NCBI RefSeq assembly: GCF_001518015.1
Contig: NZ_LPUY01000012.1
Coordinates: forward strand, 151,541-215,540
Length of the DNA stretch: 64,000 nt
Source of the DNA: Tritonibacter horizontis
Lineage (GTDB): Bacteria > Pseudomonadota > Alphaproteobacteria > Rhodobacterales > Rhodobacteraceae
Direction of reading: 5' to 3'
This document shows, piece by piece, positions 50,627 through 58,877 of the stretch. A model generated the notes under the pieces. That model did no database searches, was not told the DNA's origin, and saw only the letters and a list, made by a program, of their open reading frames with translations. How positions within the stretch are numbered: the first letter of the stretch is position 1; the number at the start of each line of letters is the position of its first letter. A program made the position numbers and the translations under genes.

Positions 50627-50815
50627 CTACCAGTCGCGCGCCAGCATGATGGTCAGCACGCGCATGGTGGTGGCGGGATTGTCTGAGGTCTCAGCCCCGT
50701 AGCGGAAATCCAAACCGGCCTCATAGAGATCGATTTTCCAGAACACGGTCTCGCCCCGGATCTCGACTGCCCCGAAATCGTGCCATCCCTCGGGATCACC
50801 CGGAAGCGCCGGAAT
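50627..50815 (-). pseudogene. DUF3768 C-terminal fragment
   Basis: The minus strand reads GDPEGWHDFGAVEIRGETVFWKIDLYEAGLDFRYGAETSDNPATTMRVLTIMLARDW and a stop. This matches the end of DUF3768 proteins (HDFGxFxxxGxxxFWKIDYYD... DPAxTxRVLTIMLAxEY), which are common on alphaproteobacterial plasmids. The N-terminal third (Ile/Asn-rich with the RRDTFG segment) cannot be found upstream in any frame. Function of the family is unknown. Confidence 0.7.
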
Positions 50816-51079
50816 GCTGCAGCGTAGCTGCCGCAAGGCGGACCTCGCGGCGTGCACTCGCGGTGGGGCGAGCCGCCAAATTTTCTCTGCACAACATCTG
50901 ATTGGCTGCCATGCCTGCCTCGCTCCCCAAGTGCGGAAGCCATGGCGCAGCAGCAGCACGGCACCGATGAGATGTCGCAAACGTCCGCGGGAGCTTCGTC
51001 CAGCTCGGATCCGAAGACGCCCGCCGCATGTGGATCACACAGATCTGAACCATCCGATCGAGACCACCGTGGCATCACA

Positions 51080-51316
51080 TCACGAACGTCGAAAGGAGTT
51101 CCCGCCAGCGATGATTGCGTTGATCAGGTCCGCTACGGATCGGTGCTGTGCGATTTCGAATTCCGTGCCGACGGCGTTCTGATGAGACGCCGCTGCATCG
51201 CGCAGCACCCCGACGATCTCGTGCTCCGGCAGCAGGCCGTGATCGTTCATGGCAAGGAGTAGCGCCTCGCATATGGACAGGGCAGCCTGGCCTGCATGAT
51301 CGCTTTTGGTGGACAC
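51080..51316 (-). CDS. Small conserved-type protein next to crp/fnr
   Basis: 78 residues, predicted mostly helical: MSTKSDHAGQAALSICEALLLAMNDHGLLPEHEIVGVLRDAAASHQNAVG and HRSVADLINAIIAGGNSF. No membrane segment or known domain. Coding status is supported by the helical periodicity and by a GGAAGG site before the ATG. It is divergent from the Crp/Fnr-type gene, suggesting regulation by it. Function unknown. Confidence 0.65.
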   Translation of the reverse strand: MSTKSDHAGQAALSICEALLLAMNDHGLLPEHEIVGVLRDAAASHQNAVGTEFEIAQHRSVADLINAIIAGGNSFRRS

Positions 51317-51467
51317 CTGGCGTTCCTTCCGTGGCAGTATGACCCCCGGCGAAAGGGAGGTTCAAATTCATCCGTACTTCTCGCAGGAAGTCCTCTATGC
51401 TGGACTGATCCAGAGCAGTGTCCGGGCCGCTTTTCGCTATAGGGTCACAACATGCCCCGAGGCCCCC

Positions 51468-52202
51468 ATGACATCAAATGAACACAGCCCCCTGACCCGC
51501 AAGCTTTCGGCCTTTGTCGCCCTGTCGGAGGTCGAATTGGCCGTGCTTGAGCGACTGCACCAGCGTCGCCGTTCCTTTGTCGCGGGGCGTGACATGGTGC
51601 ATCAGGGGCAGTCGGAACAGGCCGCTTTTATTCTCTCCGCCGGGTGGGTCTGTTCCTACAAGCTCCAGGCCGACGGGAGCCGGCAGATCGTCGATTTCCA
51701 GGTGCCGGGGGATTTTCTGGGATTGCGGAGCGTCCTGTTGCGGACCTCGGACCACAGTTTCGAGCCCATCGTCGACGTCGAGCCGGCCGAAGTGCTGACA
51801 AGCGATCTGATCGAGGCCTTTACGCAGACGCCGCGTCTTGCCACCGCCATACTCTGGGCGGCATCGCGGGACGAGGCGATGGTGGTGGAACATCTCGTCG
51901 GGATCGGTCGGCGCGAGGCCGACGCGCGTATGGCGCATTTCCTGCTGGAGCTGGGGTCGAAGCTTGCACTGGTCGGCCTGGGCAGCAAGGCCGGGTTCGA
52001 CTGCCCCCTGACGCAGTATCATCTCGCCGATACGCTGGGGCTGAGTGCGGTCCATGTCAACCGGGTCCTGCGCCAGTTGCGCGAACACGGGCTGGTGACC
52101 TTTCGCGACGGCCGGGTGACGTTTCATGACTATGGCGGCCTGGTGGCGCTGGCCGGGTTCGATCCGACCTATCTGGACCAGACCGGGCCGCTCCTGACGT
52201 GA
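51468..52202 (+). CDS. Crp/Fnr-family transcriptional regulator
   Basis: 244 residues from ATG 51468 with GAGG upstream. The N-terminal cyclic-nucleotide-binding-like barrel contains LERLHQRRRSFVAGRDMVHQGQSEQAAFILSAGWVCSYKLQADGSRQIVDFQVPGDFLGLRS. A long helix follows, then the HTH_Crp_2 domain with DCPLTQYHLADTLGLSAVHVNRVLRQLREHGLVTFRDGRV. No N-terminal Cys cluster of oxygen-sensing FNR is present. The longer frame to 51306 has no good start. The surrounding small genes may be its regulon. Confidence 0.9.
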   Translation: MTSNEHSPLTRKLSAFVALSEVELAVLERLHQRRRSFVAGRDMVHQGQSEQAAFILSAGWVCSYKLQADGSRQIVDFQVPGDFLGLRSVLLRTSDHSFEPIVDVEPAEVLTSDLIEAFTQTPRLATAILWAASRDEAMVVEHLVGIGRREADARMAHFLLELGSKLALVGLGSKAGFDCPLTQYHLADTLGLSAVHVNRVLRQLREHGLVTFRDGRVTFHDYGGLVALAGFDPTYLDQTGPLLT

Positions 52203-52259
52203 GAGGGCCGCCCTCCGTTGCGCGGCGGGCGGCCCCAGTCCCAGGTCAAACGAGGACGA

Positions 52260-52448
52260 TCACGCGAGGGCGTGGGTCGCCGCATCGAGTTCCTTGTTGG
52301 CCGTGGCGACGTTTTTCGCCGCATTCGCCTTCTCGGCGGCCTGGTAATGCTTCAGCGCCGCGTCCTTCTTTGGACCAGCGGGCGCCTTGTCCCACGCGGC
52401 TTTCACGGAGGTCATTTTCTCGGTCGTTTTGGTCTGTTCGGGTGTCAT
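52260..52448 (-). CDS. Small helical alanine/lysine-rich protein
   Basis: 62 residues, MTPEQTKTTEKMTSVKAAWDKAPAGPKKDAALKHYQAAEKANAAKNVATANKELDAATHALA, strongly amphipathic and helical with no hydrophobic core segment. AGGAAAGGACAATTCC lies before the ATG, giving a good ribosome-binding site. Its composition resembles small stress or phasin-like accessory proteins, but no family was identified. It is convergent with the Crp/Fnr-type gene. Confidence 0.65.
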   Translation of the reverse strand: MTPEQTKTTEKMTSVKAAWDKAPAGPKKDAALKHYQAAEKANAAKNVATANKELDAATHALA

Positions 52449-52663
52449 TGGAATTGTCCTTTCCTGGACGTTCCGAGAATAAGAAGCGTGCTGACATGCC
52501 GACCTGTTTCGGGATCGGCACGCCTACACGCTTCTTGGGTGCTCGGAAATATATGCGCCACCAAATATTCGGCGGGCCTGTCTGACCTAACCGATACCGG
52601 CGCGTGCCGCACTGACACAGATTAGTCCCGCAGGCGGCGGTCGGACGATTGTCGCTGCCGGGG

Positions 52664-53083
52664 TCAGCTCACCAGGGTTTGGTGATGGCAAATCCTCAAC
52701 CATCTGTCGTCGTCGCAGAGATAGGTTGTGGCGCACAGGGCCTTGAAGGCGGGCGAGGCCGCCTTTTCCGCCACGACGCGATAGGTCAGAACAGCAATGT
52801 CGCGATAGCGCGTGACGCGCCGTTCGGACATGATCGCGGTGCCCCAGACAGTCCGCTCGCGAAGATAGGACCAGATCTGATCGCCCTGGAGAATGCCCGG
52901 CGGATAGGGGAAGATCATGACGGCATTGGTCGCCGTCGTCTCCCGCGCGGTATCGCCGACAGCGGTCCAGAAGTGGTGCTCCAAGTCCCAGAGTTTGAAC
53001 TGTTCAAGCGGCGACAGCGTTCCCGTCTGATGCGCGGCATGGGCCAGTGTCGTCGCGGTGACGCGCGCGCCTGAGCCGTTCAT
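52664..53083 (-). CDS. NTF2-like (DUF4440/SnoaL) protein
   Basis: 139 residues, start ATG at 53083 overlapping the stop of the upstream gene (ATGA). The fold pattern is LSPLEQFKLWDLEHHFWTAVGDTARETTATNAVMIFPYPPGILQGDQIWSYLRERTVWGTAIMSERRVTRYRDIAVLTYRVVAE, ending TTYLCDDDRWLRICHHQTLVS. The last part is the DGxWRIxxHQ strand common to DUF4440 proteins. Enzymatic role unknown. It is second in a two-gene operon with a small membrane protein. Confidence 0.8.
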   Translation of the reverse strand: MNGSGARVTATTLAHAAHQTGTLSPLEQFKLWDLEHHFWTAVGDTARETTATNAVMIFPYPPGILQGDQIWSYLRERTVWGTAIMSERRVTRYRDIAVLTYRVVAEKAASPAFKALCATTYLCDDDRWLRICHHQTLVS

Positions 53084-53523
53084 TCGCCACCCCCCGACCC
53101 GCCGGCCCCCGACCCGCCGACCAGGTACATCTGAAGCAGCACAACGAGGAGCCAGAGCACCGCCCAGATCACGCCACCTGATCCCGGTCGGCCCTTGGCC
53201 CCCGGCAGGGCCGCGTGCTGTCGTCCCTCCCCTGACGTTGGACGGGCGGGGAGCAGCTGGCTCAGATCCCGTGCGATAGTGCTGTGATCGCTGGCCAGCG
53301 CAGGAACGTCGCGAAACCGGGCCAGCAGCGTTGCCAGCCGCTGTCGCGCGGCGTCGTGACCCAGCCTGACCAGCTCGGCGGTTTCGTGCCATGGATCAAG
53401 GCCAAGCCGCGCCAGCGTCGAGAGCACCGTCACGGCAGAGCCATTCCGGTCCTCGCCGACGACGGCATGAAGAAATCGATCGAACTCGGGCGGATGCGGG
53501 TTGAGTACATTGGAGTGGGCCAT
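53080..53523 (-). CDS. Unknown protein with C-terminal membrane helix
   Basis: 147 residues from ATG 53523, with AAAGGA upstream. The helical N-terminal part (PPEFDRFLHAVVGEDRNGSAVTVLSTLARLGLDPWHETAELVRLGHDAARQRLATLLARF) is followed by a Gly/Pro linker and one membrane helix, GGVIWAVLWLLVVLLQMYLVGG, then a Gly/Ser tail. The layout is of a tail-anchored soluble domain facing the cytoplasm. No family was recognised. It is translationally coupled to the NTF2-like gene. Confidence 0.7.
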   Translation of the reverse strand: MAHSNVLNPHPPEFDRFLHAVVGEDRNGSAVTVLSTLARLGLDPWHETAELVRLGHDAARQRLATLLARFRDVPALASDHSTIARDLSQLLPARPTSGEGRQHAALPGAKGRPGSGGVIWAVLWLLVVLLQMYLVGGSGAGGSGGGE

Positions 53524-53796
53524 CGCAAATCCTTTCAAGAGTTGCAGAAAAGCAGGTCATCCCTGTGTCCCACAGGATAGCCCCAGCCCGTCATGCCGCC
53601 CTTACACAGGTCAGTGCCACCGAACCGGCCGCCCGGGCGGTCGCGCCCGGTTCTGAGCCCGGGACTAACATGCGTCAGTCTCGGGCCGATGGGTCTGACC
53701 TATAGAAAAAGAAGTCGAACCACCGGTCAGACCCGGCCTTCCATCGGTTATCAGCCGGGAGGAGCGACGGATCTGCCAACACTGAGGTGAGCAAAG

Positions 53797-54111
53797 ATGA
53801 ACATGCGGGCGACCAGGTCGACGGTGACGTTTTCGAACCGGTTCACCCTGCGGGGATATCCGGGCGATCTGCCTGCGGGCGCCTACGAGGTACTCGTCGA
53901 AGAAGAGCGTCTGCTGGGGCTGAGTTTTGAGGCCTACCGGCGGACGGGGACCTACCTGTCGGTCGACGCCAAGGCAGCGGGCCCGGGGCAGAGCGCGCTT
54001 TGGGTGACAACTGAAAATGACCTGAACGAGGCGCTGCGCCGGGACGCCGACCGATCCGCAGCGGACACTCATAGCGACGCGGCGCTTTCCCCGCAGGAGG
54101 ACAGACGATGA
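53797..54111 (+). CDS. Unknown small soluble protein
   Basis: 104 residues: STVTFSNRFTLRGYPGDLPAGAYEVLVEEERLLGLSFEAYRRTGTYLSV, a beta-rich segment, then a polar helical tail. AGGTGAG precedes the ATG. The stop overlaps the start of the next gene (ATGA), so the pair is an operon. No known domain was recognised. Confidence 0.7.
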   Translation: MNMRATRSTVTFSNRFTLRGYPGDLPAGAYEVLVEEERLLGLSFEAYRRTGTYLSVDAKAAGPGQSALWVTTENDLNEALRRDADRSAADTHSDAALSPQEDRR

Positions 54112-54452
54112 ACACTCCCGAATGGCTCAAACCCGGTCTCTACGGCGCCGCAATCGGCGCGGTTGTCTTCGGTGTGATCGGCTTTACCTGGGGCGGCTGG
54201 GTGACCGGCGGCACCTCGAACGACAGGGCGATGGCGATGTCTCGCGACAATGTGGTCGCCTCCATGGTGCCGGTCTGCCTCGACCTGGCGCGCTCCGACC
54301 CGGCCCGGGCGAACAAGATGGAAACGATCCGGGCCGCCTCGACCTACCAGCGACGCGACGCGCTGATGGCGGCAGGCTGGTCGACCATGCCCGGATCCGA
54401 CGCCCCCAACCGCGACATCGCACAGGCCTGCCTCGCGGAACTCAACCTTTAG
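54108..54452 (+). CDS. Small membrane protein of unknown function
   Basis: 114 residues with one N-terminal membrane helix (LYGAAIGAVVFGVIGFTWGGWVTGG, about residues 11-35) and a helical domain after it: VASMVPVCLDLARSDPARANKMETIRAASTYQRRDALMAAGWSTMPGSDAPNRDIAQACLAELNL. Two Cys (in VPVCLDL and QACLAEL) could form a disulfide if that domain is periplasmic. Similar proteins are common in Rhizobiales and Rhodobacterales, without known role. GGAGG lies before the ATG. Confidence 0.78.
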   Translation: MNTPEWLKPGLYGAAIGAVVFGVIGFTWGGWVTGGTSNDRAMAMSRDNVVASMVPVCLDLARSDPARANKMETIRAASTYQRRDALMAAGWSTMPGSDAPNRDIAQACLAELNL

Positions 54453-54817
54453 GTGCGACATGGCAATTCAACATCATGTTGCGGGGCCACAGCAGGCCAT
54501 GACAGATCCGAAACCGGTTTCGCCCCCAGCATCGAAGGCGCGCAATCTCGCCGGTCGCCCCCAGCCGACGATCCTACTTGAGTTCGCGATCCAGGTGGCC
54601 GAAAACGAAGGCATGCCATCCAGATCGGGTCCCAGCGATTGTGTAACCGTCGGGCCGTCGTTGACGGCCGGTGCGACGGATGGACACTCCGACCCTGGGG
54701 TTTGCCGCGCGGATGAACGCGAATGATGACATCAAGGTATCTTATTGAAAATATTCATGTTTTTCTGAATATAGGCGATCTCTGCGCGCCTTGAGGCCCA
54801 GCAAGATCGGCGACTGG
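54453..54817. other. Intergenic region, no supported gene
   Basis: A plus-strand frame (54460-54726) is open but lacks a ribosome-binding site and any motif. The AT-rich stretch near 54735-54775 is the least GC-rich DNA here and may hold a promoter or a transfer boundary. It separates the small-gene group from the plasmid backbone. Confidence 0.45.
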
Positions 54818-55432
54818 TTAGCCGAGATCGACGTTTGCTGCGGCCGCCACCACGCCTGCATCCTGCAGCTGTTCCCTGTCGGGCAAGTCCTCCAGGCTCT
54901 CCAACCCGAAGGCGACCAGGAACTGCTCGGTGGTGACGAAAGTATAAGGCGCGCCGCGTCGCGGCGACCTTGGCCCGGTGCCGATCAGGTCGCGCGCATG
55001 CAGCCGACCGATCAGGTCGCGGCTGATGTCACGCCCGAAGATGTCCTTCAGCCCATCACGCGTAATCGGCTGGTGGTAGGCGATGGCGGCCAGCACCGCG
55101 ATGTCGAATTCACTCAGGTCCAGCAGCTGATCGCCGACATCCGCCGCCGCGCGGATCGCGGGGGCATAGACAGGCCGTGTGCGGAATATCCAGCCCCCGG
55201 CGACCTGGGCGATCTCAAAGGCCCGCCCCTCCAGATCGGCCATCAGATCCTCGACCAGCAGATCAACCGACACCCCCTGCCCCACGACGCGGCCGAGATC
55301 CGCACGCGGCACCGGTGCGGCGCTGGCAAAGAGCACCGCTTCGATCCGGCGCATCCATTCGCGCCAGCGCAGCGCGGGCGGCAGGTCGGGCAGCTCGCGG
55401 TCCAGCTCCGGCTCCGATCTGTCCTTTGCCAT
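54818..55432 (-). CDS. scpB: ScpB-like segregation/condensation protein
   Basis: 204-residue winged-helix protein of the ScpB family, normally the kleisin-associated subunit of the SMC-ScpAB complex. Typical segments are EAVLFASAAPVPRADLGRVVG near residue 31, GGWIFRTRPVYAPAI near 80 and LSEFDIAVLAAIAYHQPITRDGLKDIFGRDISRDLIGRLHARDLIGTGPRSPRRGAPYTFVTTEQFLVAFGLESLEDLP. No scpA or smc is nearby, so this plasmid-borne copy may act with chromosomal partners or have another role. The start follows 2 bp after the DUF1403 stop. Confidence 0.88.
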   Translation of the reverse strand: MAKDRSEPELDRELPDLPPALRWREWMRRIEAVLFASAAPVPRADLGRVVGQGVSVDLLVEDLMADLEGRAFEIAQVAGGWIFRTRPVYAPAIRAAADVGDQLLDLSEFDIAVLAAIAYHQPITRDGLKDIFGRDISRDLIGRLHARDLIGTGPRSPRRGAPYTFVTTEQFLVAFGLESLEDLPDREQLQDAGVVAAAANVDLG

Positions 55433-55434
55433 CG

Positions 55435-56319
55435 CTACACCCCGTAAAGCCGGAAGGTGTCGCGGCCGGTCAGCTCGCGCACCGCGCCGAGATCGACCAG
55501 CCGGTCGCAGAGCCGCCGCGCGGCGCGATCCGGCAGGGGCAAGGCCGAGGGCACGACCGCGTCGCGGGTCAGGAACATCTCGACCGCGTCGCCCGCCCCT
55601 TTGGCGCGCAGCCTGGGTGCGACCGCCTTCAGATGCGCAGCGCGACGTGCGAGGTCGGCGGTCTGACGCACCGCCTCGACGGCCGACAAGACAAGCGCGC
55701 GATGGCAGGCCAGCCGCAGGTCATCGCCCCGCTTGCGCAGGTCGGCGCGTTTCAGGCCGGCGGCCAGCAGCGGCACGAGATGATCCCAGCCGAGTGCTTG
55801 GGCGAGGGCCGCCTCGGCAAGGACAAGGGCCGCGCCTTCACTCCGCGGTGCCGCCGTCAGCACCGCCTCCAGCACCCTCGCCGCGCGGGGGACCGCTGCC
55901 CCCTGCCCTGCCGCCAGCCAGCTGGCAATCTGCTCCGGCTCGAGCGTCGGCAAGGCCCGGTCCAGAGCCCTGGCCGACACCGGCCGCGCCACAGCCCGCC
56001 GCCAGCTCTGGTAGGTCTCGCCCGCCGGTCCGGGTCGGTCGCCGGGGCGCAGCAGATGCACCGCATCGCGCAATTCCCCGGCCCTCTCGGGACGGCCGGA
56101 GCGCGCCACGCAGGCCTCTGCGGCCCGCAGCGCCAGACGGTCGCGCAACAAGGCGTGGGGGACGTCTGTGTGTCCCAACACAAGATGCAGGTGGCTCAGC
56201 GCCGCGCCCGACAAAAACGCAACATCCTCAGGGGTTTCAGCGCGGGCAGAGGTGACCCAAGCGGGCATCCGGGGTAACGTGTCGGGGTCGCTGATGTGAT
56301 CCGCTCGGGCATAGGTCAT
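55435..56319 (-). CDS. DUF1403-family protein
   Basis: 294 residues, Ala/Leu/Arg-rich and helical. The N-terminus PRMPAWVTSARAETPEDVAFLSGAALSHLHLVL and the repeated LRDRLALRAAEACVARSGRPERAGELRDAVHLLRPGDRPGPAGETYQSWRRAV region are typical of DUF1403, found on Rhodobacterales and Rhizobiales plasmids next to scpB. Function unknown; the fixed pairing with scpB suggests a joint role in replicon maintenance. It is divergent from the integrase gene. Confidence 0.85.
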   Translation of the reverse strand: MTYARADHISDPDTLPRMPAWVTSARAETPEDVAFLSGAALSHLHLVLGHTDVPHALLRDRLALRAAEACVARSGRPERAGELRDAVHLLRPGDRPGPAGETYQSWRRAVARPVSARALDRALPTLEPEQIASWLAAGQGAAVPRAARVLEAVLTAAPRSEGAALVLAEAALAQALGWDHLVPLLAAGLKRADLRKRGDDLRLACHRALVLSAVEAVRQTADLARRAAHLKAVAPRLRAKGAGDAVEMFLTRDAVVPSALPLPDRAARRLCDRLVDLGAVRELTGRDTFRLYGV

Positions 56320-56445
56320 GCCAGAAGCCTACCTCAGAACGGCGCTTTTCTCCAGCTTTTCCCGTTCAAACCGCCCTCCCCTGTCGTTTGGCGTGATGTC
56401 CAATAAGTTTGCATTATCGGACCTGGCTGAATAAGCTGCCCGCCA

Positions 56446-57573
56446 ATGCCACAGCACAGGGATGTCAGCGGGCCTATGCGCAAAACCTCCAGCACACCGC
56501 CCTCCGCCCCGCCGCCAGAGGGTGACGGGGATCCCCCAAGCGACAGCGCTCTGTTGCGCCTGCCTGCGGATGTTGCGGGGTCTGGCGGGCTGGACCGGTT
56601 GGTCGACAGCGCGCGGGGCTATGCGGCGGCGGCCGCCTCGGAGAACACGCTCAAGGCCTATGCAAAGGATTGGGCGCATTTTGCGCGCTGGTGCCGGATG
56701 AAAGGCACAGAGCCCCTGCCCCCCTCGCCGCAGATGATCGGGCTTTACCTGGCGGATCTGGCCGCGCCGCAGGCGGGTTCTGGCGCGCGACAGCCGCGCC
56801 CTCTGGCCGTGAGCAGCATCGAACGGCGCCTGTCGGGACTGGCCTGGAGCTATGCGCAGCGCGGCCAGCGGCTGGATCGCAAGGACCGCCATATCGCCGC
56901 CGTGCTGGCCGGGATCAAGCGCAAGCATGCCCGCCCGCCGGTGCAGAAAGAGGCCATCGGACCTGCCGATATCCGCGCGATGATTGCCACCCTGCCCCAT
57001 GATCTGCGCGGTCTGCGCGACCGGGCCATTCTGCTCCTCGGCTATGCCGGCGGGCTGCGGCGGTCGGAAATTGTCGGCCTTGATGTGCACAAGGACGACA
57101 GCCTCGACGGCACCGGCTGGATCGAGATCCTGGAGGCCGGGGCCTTGTTGACCCTGAATGCCAAGACCGGCTGGCGCGAGGTTGAGATCGGCCGGGGGTC
57201 GACGCCGCAGACCTGCCCGGTGCAGGCGCTGGAGCAATGGCTGCGTTTTGCCAGGATCGACTTTGGCCCGGTGTTTGTCGCCACCACGCGGGACGGCAAA
57301 GGCGTGCGGAGCGCCCGGCTCAACGACAAACATATCGCGCGGCTGATCAAGCGGACGGTCTGCGCGGCAGGCCTGCGCCCGGAGCTGCCGGAGCGCGACC
57401 GGCTGGCGCTGTTCTCGGGTCACAGCTTGCGCGCCGGCCTGGCCAGTTCCGCCGAGGTCGACGAACGCTATGTCCAGAAACATCTCGGCCATGCCTCCGC
57501 CGAGATGACCCGCCGCTACCAACGCAGACGCGACCGCTTCCGGGTGAATCTCACCAAAGCCGCGGGGCTGTAG
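56446..57573 (+). CDS. Tyrosine-type site-specific recombinase
   Basis: 375 residues. A SAM-like core-binding domain (NTLKAYAKDWAHFARWCRMKGTEPLPPSPQMIGLYLADLA) spans about residues 67-115. The catalytic domain has AGGLRRSEIVGLDV with the first Arg, SGHSLRAGLASS (H-x-x-R), KHLGHAS with the second His, and MTRRYQRRRDRF with the nucleophilic Tyr. All catalytic residues are present. Start could be 56446 or ATG 56476. It sits between DUF1403 and repC, so it may resolve plasmid multimers. Confidence 0.92.
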   Translation: MPQHRDVSGPMRKTSSTPPSAPPPEGDGDPPSDSALLRLPADVAGSGGLDRLVDSARGYAAAAASENTLKAYAKDWAHFARWCRMKGTEPLPPSPQMIGLYLADLAAPQAGSGARQPRPLAVSSIERRLSGLAWSYAQRGQRLDRKDRHIAAVLAGIKRKHARPPVQKEAIGPADIRAMIATLPHDLRGLRDRAILLLGYAGGLRRSEIVGLDVHKDDSLDGTGWIEILEAGALLTLNAKTGWREVEIGRGSTPQTCPVQALEQWLRFARIDFGPVFVATTRDGKGVRSARLNDKHIARLIKRTVCAAGLRPELPERDRLALFSGHSLRAGLASSAEVDERYVQKHLGHASAEMTRRYQRRRDRFRVNLTKAAGL

Positions 57574-57626
57574 ATCAGTGATCCGGATGTTCGATGATCC
57601 AGGCGGATTGGCCCCGGTCCGGTGTA

Positions 57627-57756
57627 AAATTGTCAGCTGACAATTTCCGGTTTTGACCGCTGGCAACGGATGGATTTTGCGCCCAATGCGCGGCGTCATT
57701 GGCTGACCCTGGCCTGTCAAAATCGGGGTTTCGGTGAAATTGTCAGCTGACAATTT
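57627..57756. promoter_or_regulatory. Two identical 20-bp palindromes, candidate parS (RepB-binding) sites
   Basis: AAATTGTCAGCTGACAATTT occurs at 57627-57646 and again at 57737-57756, exactly 110 bp apart. The second copy lies inside the last codons of repC. RepABC plasmids carry perfect palindromes bound by their RepB partition protein, often with a CAGCTG-like centre and close to the rep genes. These are the only copies in the window. Confidence 0.8.
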
Positions 57757-58826
57757 TCGCTCCGTCCCAGAGCTTGAAGCATTGGCGCAAGGTTGAAGAC
57801 CCCGTTTTCGGCGCGTTGTGACAACCGTCTGAGATAGCCGCCGGGATTGCGGATCTGTGGCAAACGCTCCAGCATGCAGAGCACCGTTGCGGCCGCCGCT
57901 TCCCGACCCATCGCGCGTTGAGCTTGCCAATAGACCGGGGTTTCGATGCCAATCATTGGGACAAGTCGGCCAACCATGCGGTGAAGATCTGACCATGATC
58001 GGGGCGGTTCGGGAAAGTAGCTTTTATATTCTTTGCAAGACCCCAACACCTCCGCAAGGCGGGGCGGTGGTGTTGGCGATGCGGCTGTGGGTGGTGAAAC
58101 CTCGGACTTGTCCACAGTGGCTTCAGAGTCAGAATCGGATTTAGATTCAGTCTGTATGTGCCGCTCATTCTGGCTGTTCCGGGCGCTCAGTTTCGATGTG
58201 ATTTGGGCAGGCTGTTGCAGCTGCGTGAGCCGGTGTTGCAGTTGATCCCGCAGATCACAAAGCTGGTGCTGTGAGAGCTTGCGGCGCAGATGTTGCCGAC
58301 AGACATTCAGTGCTGCGTCATCTGCGGCGATGCCATGATCGAGGAGGGCCCGGCGCAGGGCCGCGATTTCATCGCGCAGGGCCTGGCAGGTCAGCGCAAG
58401 GGTCTGCGCGTCCCGGGCTGTGGTTGTGATGTGATCGGCGTGCACCGCAAGGGGAGATAGATCGAAGCCATAGGCCACCGACGCTGCGCGCCGGGCAAAG
58501 CGTTTGCGGTTGGCGCTGTCATGCCTGCTGACAACACCCAGCTCGACCAGGCGGGCGAGGTGCCGCCGCAGGGTGCTTTCTGGCATGCCGTGCAAACGAT
58601 CCGACAGGCTACGATTGGAGGGGAACACGATGGTGCTGTGCCGTTCCGCGCGGATTTCACGTTGGGGCAAAAAGCTGATCAAAGCCCGCAAGACGGCGAG
58701 CGTGCGGTGATTCAGGCCAAACTCATCCGCCGCTGCGCCAAGCGCATCGAGGATCTGCCACTTGTCAACGGGAGGCAGCGCGCAAAGCTCCGCCACCCCG
58801 GTGACCGTCCGGGTGTCATTGGACAT
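57717..58826 (-). CDS. repC: RepABC replication initiator
   Basis: Initiator that acts at the replicon's own origin, which in repABC plasmids lies within repC. 369 residues. The winged-helix part is clear: ALPPVDKWQILDALGAAADEFGLNHRTLAVLRALISFLP, then STIVFPSNRSLSDRLHGMPESTLRRHLARLVELGVVSRHDSANRKRFARR. The variable middle is followed by RSWSDLHRMVGRLVPMIGIETPVYWQAQRAMGREAAAATVLCMLERLPQIRNPGGYLRRLSQRAENGVFNLAPML, the conserved C-terminal block. The last codons are read from a palindrome. No strong ribosome-binding site precedes the ATG, in line with antisense-controlled expression. Confidence 0.94.
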   Translation of the reverse strand: MSNDTRTVTGVAELCALPPVDKWQILDALGAAADEFGLNHRTLAVLRALISFLPQREIRAERHSTIVFPSNRSLSDRLHGMPESTLRRHLARLVELGVVSRHDSANRKRFARRAASVAYGFDLSPLAVHADHITTTARDAQTLALTCQALRDEIAALRRALLDHGIAADDAALNVCRQHLRRKLSQHQLCDLRDQLQHRLTQLQQPAQITSKLSARNSQNERHIQTESKSDSDSEATVDKSEVSPPTAASPTPPPRLAEVLGSCKEYKSYFPEPPRSWSDLHRMVGRLVPMIGIETPVYWQAQRAMGREAAAATVLCMLERLPQIRNPGGYLRRLSQRAENGVFNLAPMLQALGRSENCQLTISPKPRF

Positions 58827-58877
58827 GTTTTTTGTTCACGAAGGCAAAGGAATACCACCCCTGTGCCGGGCACAGAG

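Noticed and set aside
55177..56277. Two long plus-strand frames opposite DUF1403
   Set aside because: Arg/Pro-rich shadows of the DUF1403 gene with no ribosome-binding site.
56329..57996. 555-codon open frame on the minus strand across the integrase
   Set aside because: The plus strand here has a complete tyrosine recombinase with all catalytic residues; the opposite frame has no motif.
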